DNA of 64,000 bases from an uncultured Gilliamella sp. (GTDB lineage: Bacteria; Pseudomonadota; Gammaproteobacteria; Enterobacterales; Orbaceae). The translations under genes and the position numbers were made by a program. The notes under the pieces are model-generated. The model had not been told where the DNA came from and made no database searches. It saw only the letters and a program-made list of their open reading frames with translations. Location: assembly GCA_946482005.1 (NCBI GenBank), contig CAMLPV010000009.1, forward strand, positions 1-64,000, given 5' to 3'. This document shows, piece after piece, positions 19,959-26,008 of the stretch; position 1 is the stretch's first letter; each line of letters starts with the position of its first letter.

Positions 19959-20300
19959 ATGGAACAAGACAAACAAAGACTTTCAAAAATTTATAAAAAT
20001 AAAACGTATTATTGTCCTATCAGTCTAGCGATGGATTTAGTTGGTGGAAAATGGAAAGGTGTAATATTTTACTATTTACTTTCTGGAGAAAAAAGATTTA
20101 GCGAACTAAAAATAGTGATCCCTGAAATTACCGATATGACATTAAGTATTCAACTAAAAAAACTTGAAGATGATGGCTTAATTACTCGCACAGTTTTTGG
20201 CGATAAGCCTCCGTTAAAAGTATTATATAAATTGACACCACTCGGTGAACGAATTGGTCCTGCATTAGAACAACTTTGTTTGTGGGGATTAACTGTATAG
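19959..20300 (+). CDS. HxlR-family winged-helix regulator
   Basis: A 113-residue transcription factor with the HxlR winged-helix domain: the ALDLVGGKWKG-like start (here SLAMDLVGGKWKGVIFY), the RFSELKIVIPEIT recognition region, LSIQLKKLEDDGLI, and the wing PLKVLYKLTPLGE. Cys19, in YYCPISLAM, sits just before the DNA-binding domain, where redox-sensing members (YodB, QorR type) keep their reactive cysteine. The divergent quinone reductase is the likely target. Sensing of quinones or electrophiles is inferred, not shown. Confidence 0.9.
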   Translation: MEQDKQRLSKIYKNKTYYCPISLAMDLVGGKWKGVIFYYLLSGEKRFSELKIVIPEITDMTLSIQLKKLEDDGLITRTVFGDKPPLKVLYKLTPLGERIGPALEQLCLWGLTV

Positions 20301-20393
20301 TGTTAAATGATTATATCAGTATATGTTTAAAGCTTTTTCGAAGATGGATGTTTGAATATAAAATTAATTTTTTGTGAGAATTGTTATATAGTT

Positions 20394-20544
20394 AACATTA
20401 ATTTAAGTATGACCAATATTATTATATTTAGGAAATCGATACTCTTCTGGAATGCTATCTAATTCAAAATATTCATCTGAATAAGCATTTTGCATGGTAA
20501 AAATTAAACTTAATAACAAAAAACAGTAATATTTTATATCACAT
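20394..20544 (-). pseudogene. Broken N-terminal copy of the 193-residue immunity-like gene
   Basis: This stretch is clearly homologous to the first 45 or so codons of the genes at 21863, 22700 and 23465 (same YFEL-SIPEEYRFPKYNNI core). It has ATG followed directly by TGA at codon 2, a one-base insertion in the signal-peptide region, and ends after the NNI motif, so it is dead. It marks the downstream end of the array. Confidence 0.85.
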
Positions 20545-20553
20545 AGCAGTTCC

Positions 20554-20769
20554 TTATTTGAAAGAAACAGAATGAAAAATTTTTGCTTTATTTATTTTCT
20601 GAAAATTTGCTCGTCGTTCAGTATAATTATCAGCTTTCTTATTGATTATTTGTATTATCTTATTAACATTTTCGACTTTGTTTACTTCATCTACTTTTTT
20701 ATATAACTTACAATTTACCCATAGATAACTGTTTGATGATAATGAATAATTTTTAGCAACAAAGTAGGA
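20554..20769 (-). pseudogene. Orphan toxin C-terminal tail preceding the broken copy
   Basis: An open frame without a start codon (72 codons) ends ten bases before the broken immunity-like gene. It contains LWVNCKLYKKVDEV and NKADNYTERRANF-like sequence (residues ADNYTERRANFQKIN visible) and ends in HSVSFK. The pattern VNxIIxIIN...N..ERR..F.K resembles the C-terminal end of GH19 chitinase-type lysozyme domains. It is interpreted as the leftover tail of a toxin whose body was lost. The same tail, shifted or degraded, precedes each of the other 193-residue genes. Confidence 0.55.
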
Positions 20770-20772
20770 TTT

Positions 20773-20807
20773 GCAAGAGAAACATTTATTTTAAATGTTT
20801 CTCTTGC
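20773..20807. terminator. Hairpin downstream of 241-residue gene, copy 1
   Basis: A perfect 15-bp stem (GCAAGAGAAACATTT at 20773-20787, complement 20793-20807) with a five-base loop lies 18 bases after the gene stop. There is no clean T-run on the minus strand, so it may be a weak terminator or a messenger-stabilising hairpin. The same element recurs at 24274-24308. Confidence 0.55.
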
Positions 20808-20825
20808 CGTTTAAGATTTATTTTA

Positions 20826-21551
20826 TTAATCAGAAATACAAGCATCAATAGCAGAACAGTGAAGCCATTTTTTAATTATCTTATTTTTTTTTGTTGTATA
20901 TTCGATCTCATAAAAATTATTTTTATAATTTAATAATTCGATTTTATCCTCCCTATTTAAATATATCTTTGTTTTATTATTTAAATTTGGAGAATCATAT
21001 AGATAACTCTTATCTACTGTAAGCTTAAATCCATATTCTTCGGGCAGATATTGAGTTAAAAGGAAACGATTTATACAATCATTAATATCTGTTGAAGTAT
21101 AAAACGTGTTGCAAAATTTTGAAGCATATTTCTCTGTTAATAGATTGAAATAGATATTATGCTGTTTTTGCTCTGGAATTTCAGTGATGTATTGTTGTAA
21201 TTCAATATTTACTGGTATCTTCTTATGATATATCAATAAAATTAATTCATTAATAAAAGAATTTTGTTCGCGAAGTAAACATGATGGATAACTGAATTTA
21301 TCCTCCTGACCAAAGCGGTAAACATCAAGATTATCGCTTACCCAGTTACATTTTTTATACAACTCACTTTCCCATTCCTCCTGAAAAATATCAATATTTT
21401 TTTTTAAAAGAATTTGAGATAATTTATCTATTATAACTGAATTATATTTTATATTATTATCCATATCAATGAACATGCTCTCTATTGGACTAACATCACT
21501 AAAAACATTGTTACTCATAAATATTAATATAAATAGTAGAACTTTCTTCAT
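20826..21551 (-). CDS. Periplasmic 241-residue candidate immunity protein, copy 1
   Basis: No known family is recognised. A signal peptide (MKKVLLFILIFMSNNVFS, cleaved before DVSP) directs it to the periplasm. The mature part has an alpha-rich region with several cysteines (KKCNW, SCLL, KFCN, DCIN, LHCS, DACIS) that could form disulfides. The last 60 residues look like a bacterial SH3-like domain (YLYDSPNLN through IKKWLHC). The ATG follows by two bases the stop of a lysozyme-tail remnant (21554-21682), the spacing expected of a toxin-immunity pair. The protein is identical to the one at 24327-25052. Immunity against a periplasm-acting lysozyme toxin is inferred from location and context. Confidence 0.75.
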   Translation of the reverse strand: MKKVLLFILIFMSNNVFSDVSPIESMFIDMDNNIKYNSVIIDKLSQILLKKNIDIFQEEWESELYKKCNWVSDNLDVYRFGQEDKFSYPSCLLREQNSFINELILLIYHKKIPVNIELQQYITEIPEQKQHNIYFNLLTEKYASKFCNTFYTSTDINDCINRFLLTQYLPEEYGFKLTVDKSYLYDSPNLNNKTKIYLNREDKIELLNYKNNFYEIEYTTKKNKIIKKWLHCSAIDACISD

Positions 21552-21553
21552 TA

Positions 21554-21682
21554 CTATAATCCTTTTTCGAAAAATTTAGCTTCATCTTCTCTTCTTTTCA
21601 ATAATTCCTTTTTATTTTCTTGATTTACCCATAATCTTTTCATCGATCTAAATAAACCAGGAATATCTTTAAGCTCATTATT
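21554..21682 (-). pseudogene. Lysozyme C-terminal tail remnant, copy 1
   Basis: A start-less frame of about 42 codons containing FRSMKRLWVNQ and LLKRREDEAKFFEKGL, then TAG two bases before the next ATG. The pattern GLxxRRxxExxxF is the classic last helix of GH24/T4-type lysozymes and matches the end of the intact effector (GLVKRRKKERELFEKG). It is interpreted as the remains of a displaced effector. Confidence 0.65.
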
Positions 21683-21759
21683 TCATAATCGATAAGTTAT
21701 TACCTGCAAAAAGTAATTAGACCATGTTTCGGTATTCTTTTCTTAGTTAATTTTATGTT

Positions 21760-21826
21760 CACCATTCATTAATAGCTAACACATTATTTTATAATATTAA
21801 TTAGCTAATTGATGTAATGAATGGTG
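21760..21826. repeat. Inverted repeat at an array junction
   Basis: CACCATTCATTA (21760-21771) and TAATGAATGGTG (21815-21826) are perfect complements. A second, interrupted complementarity (AGCTAA/TTAGCT) continues inward. The arm ATTCATTA..CACC overlaps the remnant of a start region, so one arm may be a recombined duplicate of the other. Confidence 0.55.
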
Positions 21827-21862
21827 CCTCATCGCTAAATAAAATTATTACTTCAATACTTT

Positions 21863-22444
21863 TTACCATTTTTTCTCTCTATCAAGATATTTTATCAATC
21901 CCTCTTTCGTTGAAAATTCACAACGTCTATCGGTTTCAAAATCATCAATACAAGGAATTTTCGATAAACTGTTATCATCCCCTATAAAAAATAACGCCCT
22001 CAATATACCATCTTCTTCTATATATAAAGGTAATTCAGTAATGCGATAACTGTACGATTTGTTTGGCGTTAAAGTATCTTTAAGTAACATATAAATATAT
22101 TTGTCACCTGTTTTTTTATCAGTATATTCAAAAGCGCTTACTAGTTCTTCATCACCATATTGATATGTATAAAGTTCGTATGCTTTATTCAATTCTTTAT
22201 TATTATTTGTTAAAAAATACACCTCTAAATTACGCCTTCCATCTTCAAAAGTATTACTAAGAAACATCGCTGTTCCTTTATGGCCTTTATATTCAACATT
22301 AATTGGAGGATGGGCTATATTATTATATTTAGGAAATCGATATTCTTCTGGAATGCTACCTAATTCAAAATATTCTTCTGAATAAGTATTTTGTATGGTA
22401 AAAATTAAACTTAATAACATAAACAGTACTATTTTATATCTCAT
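21863..22444 (-). CDS. Periplasmic 193-residue candidate immunity protein, copy B1
   Basis: No recognised family. A signal peptide (MRYKIVLFMLLSLIFTIQ, cleaved near YSEEYF) is followed by a beta-rich mature domain of about 170 residues ending with two cysteines (PCIDDFETDRRCEF) likely to form a disulfide. A GGAG ribosome site precedes the ATG. The region up to about residue 112 is nearly identical to copies B2 and B3, whereas residues 113-165 differ (LLKDTLTPNKSYSYRITEL). Directly upstream is a toxin-tail remnant. A role as a peptidoglycan-hydrolase immunity protein is inferred from context. Confidence 0.75.
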   Translation of the reverse strand: MRYKIVLFMLLSLIFTIQNTYSEEYFELGSIPEEYRFPKYNNIAHPPINVEYKGHKGTAMFLSNTFEDGRRNLEVYFLTNNNKELNKAYELYTYQYGDEELVSAFEYTDKKTGDKYIYMLLKDTLTPNKSYSYRITELPLYIEEDGILRALFFIGDDNSLSKIPCIDDFETDRRCEFSTKEGLIKYLDREKKW

Positions 22445-22453
22445 TGCAACTCC

Positions 22454-22692
22454 TTATTTGAATGAAACAGAATTAAAAACTTTTGCTTTATTTAGTTTTT
22501 CTAACCAACAATTTTATATTCTGTTTTCATCCTTGACCTATTTGTATCGAGATTGAGTGTTGTTATCATCCAATTTTGTTCATGATGATATGCCAACAAT
22601 GATTTGACTGTGCTATTGAATAAGTTATTACCTAGAAAAGTAATTGCTCCAAATTTCGTTATTCTTTTCTCGGTTAATTTTATTTTCACCAT
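22454..22692 (-). pseudogene. Toxin-tail remnant between copies B1 and B2
   Basis: A 63-codon frame (start MVKIKLTEKRI at 22692, stop near 22501) is followed in another frame by EKLNKAKVFNSVSFK and a TAA ten bases before B1. The latter matches the end of the tails at 20554 and 24056. The frame change between the two parts indicates a decayed gene rather than a functional small protein. Partial copies of the MVKIKL segment recur at about 21700-21760. Confidence 0.55.
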
Positions 22693-22699
22693 TCAATAG

Positions 22700-23281
22700 C
22701 TAAAATTTATATGAATTATTAAGATATTTTATTAATCCCTCTTTCGTTGAAAATTCACAACGTCTATCGGTTTCAAAATCATCAATACAAGTGATTTTTG
22801 ATAGGAGTTCATTATCACCTAAAAAAAACAACACCCTTAGTATACCATCATCTTCTATATATAAAGGTAATTCAGTAAAGTTATAACTGTACGATTTGTT
22901 TGGTGTTATAGTATCTTTAAGCAACATATAAATATATTTTTTACCTGTTTTTTTATCAGTATATTCAAAAGCGCTTACTAGTTCTTCATCACCATATTGA
23001 TATGTATAAAGTTCGTATGCTTTATTCAATTCTTTATTATTATTTGTTAAAAAATACACCTCTAAATTACGCCTTCCATCTTCAAAAGTATTACTAAGAA
23101 ACATCGCTGTTCCTTTATGGCCTTTATATTCAACATTAATTGGAGGATGGGCTATATTATTATATTTAGGAAATCGATATTCTTCTGGAATGCTACCTAA
23201 TTCAAAATATTCTTCTGAATAAGTATTTTGTATGGTAAAAATTAAACTTAATAACATAAACAGTACTATTTTATATCTCAT
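22700..23281 (-). CDS. Periplasmic 193-residue candidate immunity protein, copy B2
   Basis: Same family as B1 and B3. The signal peptide and about the first 112 residues are identical to B1. The C-terminal half differs (KKYIYMLLKDTITPNKS, FTELPLYIEDDG, ELLSKITCIDDF) and the last residues change to NNSYKF. The two cysteines are kept. It has the same GGAG ribosome site and tail remnant upstream. Three similar genes at about 0.8-kb spacing show tandem duplication of a tail-plus-immunity unit. Confidence 0.75.
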   Translation of the reverse strand: MRYKIVLFMLLSLIFTIQNTYSEEYFELGSIPEEYRFPKYNNIAHPPINVEYKGHKGTAMFLSNTFEDGRRNLEVYFLTNNNKELNKAYELYTYQYGDEELVSAFEYTDKKTGKKYIYMLLKDTITPNKSYSYNFTELPLYIEDDGILRVLFFLGDNELLSKITCIDDFETDRRCEFSTKEGLIKYLNNSYKF

Positions 23282-23290
23282 TGCAACTCC

Positions 23291-23464
23291 TTATTTGAAT
23301 GAAACAGAATTAAAAACTTTTGCTTTATTTAGTTTTTCTAACCAACAATTTTATATTCTGTTTTCATCCTTGACCTATTTTATCGAGATTGAGTGTTGTT
23401 ATCATACAATTTTGTTCATGATGATATTCCAAATGATTTAATAGTACTATTATTAGATAAATTA
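23291..23464 (-). pseudogene. Degraded toxin-tail remnant between B2 and B3
   Basis: The 174-base spacer is recognisably the same sequence as 22454-22640 (KTEYKIVG and FNSVSFK endings in shifted frames) but with in-frame stops and a deletion, and it lacks the MVKIKL start. It represents a more decayed copy of the tail unit. Confidence 0.5.
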
Positions 23465-24046
23465 TTACCTACTTTTCTCTTTATCAAGATATTTTATTAA
23501 TCCCTCTTTCGTTGAAAATTCACAACGTCTATCGGTTTCAAAATTATCAATACAAGTAGTTTTTGATAGGAATTCATTATCACCTAAAAAAAACAACACC
23601 CTTAGTATACCATCTTCTTCTATAAATAAAGATAATTCAGTAAAGTTATAACTGTACAATTTGTTTGGTATTATAGTACTTTTAAATAAAATATATATGT
23701 ATTTGTCACCTGTTTTTTTATCAGCATATTCAAAAGCGCTTACTAGTTCCTGATTACCATATTGATATGTATAAAGTTCGTATGCTTTATTCAATTCTTT
23801 ATTATTATTTGTTAAAAAATACACCTCTAAATTACGCCTTCCATCTTCAAAAGTATTACTAAGAAACATCGCTGTTCCTTTATGGCCTTTATATTCAACA
23901 TTAATTGGAGGATGGGCTATATTATTATATTTAGGAAATCGATATTCTTCTGGAATGCTACCTAATTCAAAATATTCATCTGAATAAGCATTTGACATGT
24001 TAAAAATTAAACTTAATAACATAAACAGTACTATTTTATGTCTCAT
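23465..24046 (-). CDS. Periplasmic 193-residue candidate immunity protein, copy B3
   Basis: The most divergent intact member of the B family: the signal peptide differs (MRHKIVLFMLLSLIFNMSNA) and the C-terminal half carries ILFKSTIIPNKLYSY and LSLFIEEDG, whereas residues 28-100 match B1 and B2 almost exactly. The two C-terminal cysteines and FSTKEGLIKYLDK are kept. Its signal peptide is closest to the broken copy at 20394-20544 (both read NAYSDEYF), suggesting those two are the older pair and B1/B2 later duplicates. Confidence 0.75.
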   Translation of the reverse strand: MRHKIVLFMLLSLIFNMSNAYSDEYFELGSIPEEYRFPKYNNIAHPPINVEYKGHKGTAMFLSNTFEDGRRNLEVYFLTNNNKELNKAYELYTYQYGNQELVSAFEYADKKTGDKYIYILFKSTIIPNKLYSYNFTELSLFIEEDGILRVLFFLGDNEFLSKTTCIDNFETDRRCEFSTKEGLIKYLDKEKSR

Positions 24047-24055
24047 TGCAACTCC

Positions 24056-24270
24056 TTATTTGAAAGAAACAGAATTAAAAACTTTTTCTCTATTTATTTT
24101 CTCAAAATTAGCTCGTCGTTCAGTATGATTATCAGCTTTCTTATTGATTATTTGTATTATCTTATTAACATTTTCGACTCTGTTTACTTCATCTACTTTT
24201 TATATAACTTACAATTTACCCATAGATAACTGTTTGATGATAATGAATAATTTTTAGCAACAAAGTAGGA
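24056..24270 (-). pseudogene. Orphan toxin C-terminal tail preceding copy B3
   Basis: Equivalent of 20554-20769, with one base deleted in the run of A after LYK, so the frame is broken near the middle. It retains the ADNHTERRANFEKIN and FNSVSFK end ten bases before the B3 start. The resemblance to a GH19-type lysozyme C-terminus is suggestive only. Confidence 0.55.
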
Positions 24271-24273
24271 TTT

Positions 24274-24308
24274 GCAAGAGAAACATTTATTTTAAATGTT
24301 TCTCTTGC
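24274..24308. terminator. Hairpin downstream of 241-residue gene, copy 2
   Basis: Same perfect 15-bp stem and five-base loop as at 20773-20807. It lies between the 241-residue gene and the tail of the next unit. Confidence 0.55.
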
Positions 24309-24326
24309 CGTTTAAGATTTATTTTA

Positions 24327-25052
24327 TTAATCAGAAATACAAGCATCAATAGCAGAACAGTGAAGCCATTTTTTAATTATCTTATTTTTTTTTGTTGTAT
24401 ATTCGATCTCATAAAAATTATTTTTATAATTTAATAATTCGATTTTATCCTCCCTATTTAAATATATCTTTGTTTTATTATTTAAATTTGGAGAATCATA
24501 TAGATAACTCTTATCTACTGTAAGCTTAAATCCATATTCTTCGGGCAGATATTGAGTTAAAAGGAAACGATTTATACAATCATTAATATCTGTTGAAGTA
24601 TAAAACGTGTTGCAAAATTTTGAAGCATATTTCTCTGTTAATAGATTGAAATAGATATTATGCTGTTTTTGCTCTGGAATTTCAGTGATGTATTGTTGTA
24701 ATTCAATATTTACTGGTATCTTCTTATGATATATCAATAAAATTAATTCATTAATAAAAGAATTTTGTTCGCGAAGTAAACATGATGGATAACTGAATTT
24801 ATCCTCCTGACCAAAGCGGTAAACATCAAGATTATCGCTTACCCAGTTACATTTTTTATACAACTCACTTTCCCATTCCTCCTGAAAAATATCAATATTT
24901 TTTTTTAAAAGAATTTGAGATAATTTATCTATTATAACTGAATTATATTTTATATTATTATCCATATCAATGAACATGCTCTCTATTGGACTAACATCAC
25001 TAAAAACATTGTTACTCATAAATATTAATATAAATAGTAGAACTTTCTTCAT
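24327..25052 (-). CDS. Periplasmic 241-residue candidate immunity protein, copy 2
   Basis: Protein identical to that at 20826-21551: signal peptide, cysteine-containing helical domain and C-terminal SH3-like domain. Its ATG lies two bases after the stop of a 40-codon lysozyme-tail frame (25055-25177). Perfect DNA identity between the copies means a very recent duplication or ongoing gene conversion. Function is inferred only from context. Confidence 0.75.
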   Translation of the reverse strand: MKKVLLFILIFMSNNVFSDVSPIESMFIDMDNNIKYNSVIIDKLSQILLKKNIDIFQEEWESELYKKCNWVSDNLDVYRFGQEDKFSYPSCLLREQNSFINELILLIYHKKIPVNIELQQYITEIPEQKQHNIYFNLLTEKYASKFCNTFYTSTDINDCINRFLLTQYLPEEYGFKLTVDKSYLYDSPNLNNKTKIYLNREDKIELLNYKNNFYEIEYTTKKNKIIKKWLHCSAIDACISD

Positions 25053-25054
25053 TA

Positions 25055-25177
25055 CTATAATCCATTTGCGAAAAATTTAGCTTTATCTTCTCTTCTTTTC
25101 AATAATCCTTTGTTATCTGGATCTTTTTCCCATAATCTTTTCATAGTTCTAAATAAATCAGGAGTCATTAAGCTCAT
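25055..25177 (-). pseudogene. Lysozyme C-terminal tail remnant, copy 2
   Basis: A 40-codon frame starting MSLMTPDLFRTMKRLWEKD and ending LLKRREDKAKFFANGL, followed by TAG and, after two bases, the ATG of the 241-residue gene. MKRLW...KGLLKRREDxAKFF is typical of the end of GH24-like lysozyme effectors. It could still be translated, but with no catalytic part it cannot be an active toxin. Confidence 0.65.
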
Positions 25178-25232
25178 TATTTGGTAATTCCTCTATTTCT
25201 TTTTATTTTGTTAATTTTATACGCAAAAATTT

Positions 25233-26000
25233 TTAGTAAGGTGTGATTAAAGGCATATCATTATGTAACTCAATAGTGTATTCATACATAATATCTATTA
25301 AACATTTTTCGTCAGTACATAAATCTCTTTTTTTAATAAATTCTTTCTGTCTGTTGCTAATTTCGCCGAACTCTTTCAAAGAATCATTGTAGACATAATC
25401 CTTTCTTATATTGAAATAGATATCATGAATACTTTTATCTAACCCGGAAAGATACATATTTTGACAGATCAGTTTTTCGGATAATTTTTTGGCATTATGA
25501 CAAGAAAAACTAGGTTTAACGTTCTCTTTTTCTATACTTTTTAACTCTAAGATTGAATCATAAGTATTTATTATTAAATATTCATTCTTTTTTTTCTCAA
25601 AAAGTGTCCAAGTTTCATTGATATTGGGACAATAAATATCTATTTGATTTATTGGTTGCTCTATTTCAATATCAAAAGATTTTGCTGTTAAAATTTCATC
25701 TTTATTTCTTGCCATATTATTATTGAGTAAGTGATCAAAATTAATCTTAAATTTTTTAATATTATAATTTAAGCAAGTTTCAATGTTACTATCTGAAAAA
25801 ACATTCGTTTTTATACTATGTTCATCTAATTCAAATATTCTATAAAGATATATTGGATCATCTGAAGTTACTTTTTTTGTATGGATTGTATCGCTAATGT
25901 ATACTTTTGATACAATCCAAGTTTTAGTATGATCTGCTTTTGTTAAAAATGAAATAAATGATAAAAATAGAAAAATTAATAAATAAAAATAACGAAACAT
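25233..26000 (-). CDS. LprI-domain (DUF1311) candidate immunity protein
   Basis: A 255-residue exported protein with signal peptide MFRYFYLLIFLFLSFISF. Residues of about 168-245 match the LprI/DUF1311 domain: SFSCHNAKKLSEKLICQN, LSGLDKSIHDIY, NRQKEFIKKRDLC and CLIDIMYEYTIEL, with four conserved cysteines. LprI of Mycobacterium is a lysozyme inhibitor. The gene starts eight bases after the stop of the lysozyme effector, so the two are almost certainly co-translated. This gives the clearest effector-immunity assignment in the island: a periplasmic inhibitor protecting the producer and its kin. Confidence 0.85.
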   Translation of the reverse strand: MFRYFYLLIFLFLSFISFLTKADHTKTWIVSKVYISDTIHTKKVTSDDPIYLYRIFELDEHSIKTNVFSDSNIETCLNYNIKKFKINFDHLLNNNMARNKDEILTAKSFDIEIEQPINQIDIYCPNINETWTLFEKKKNEYLIINTYDSILELKSIEKENVKPSFSCHNAKKLSEKLICQNMYLSGLDKSIHDIYFNIRKDYVYNDSLKEFGEISNRQKEFIKKRDLCTDEKCLIDIMYEYTIELHNDMPLITPY

Positions 26001-26008
26001 ATTCTTTC

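Larger units (their letters stand above)
20701..21562. repeat. 862-bp perfect direct repeat, copy 1
   Basis: As far as can be checked by eye, this block is base-for-base identical to 24202-25063 (offset 3501). It contains the whole 241-residue gene, its downstream hairpin and part of the toxin tail after it. Similarity continues at a lower level on both sides. Confidence 0.9.
21552..21862. other. Remnant-bearing gap between immunity-like genes
   Basis: This 311-base gap holds, reading right to left, a 67-bp inverted repeat (21760-21826), a short degraded copy of the sequence that begins the frame at 22692 (frame starting MVNIKLTKKRI, stopped after about 21 codons), and the lysozyme-tail remnant at 21554-21682. 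No intact gene is present. Confidence 0.6.
24202..25063. repeat. 862-bp perfect direct repeat, copy 2
   Basis: Identical to 20701-21562. Recombination between the two copies would delete 3501 bp and remove B1, B2 and B3 together with one copy of the 241-residue gene. Confidence 0.9.

Noticed and set aside
22501-22692. 63-codon frame as an independent small gene
   Set aside because: It has no ribosome site, part of it is repeated in broken form at about 21700-21760 and 23390-23460, and it runs into the shared toxin-tail sequence in a different frame. It is better read as a decayed toxin fragment.
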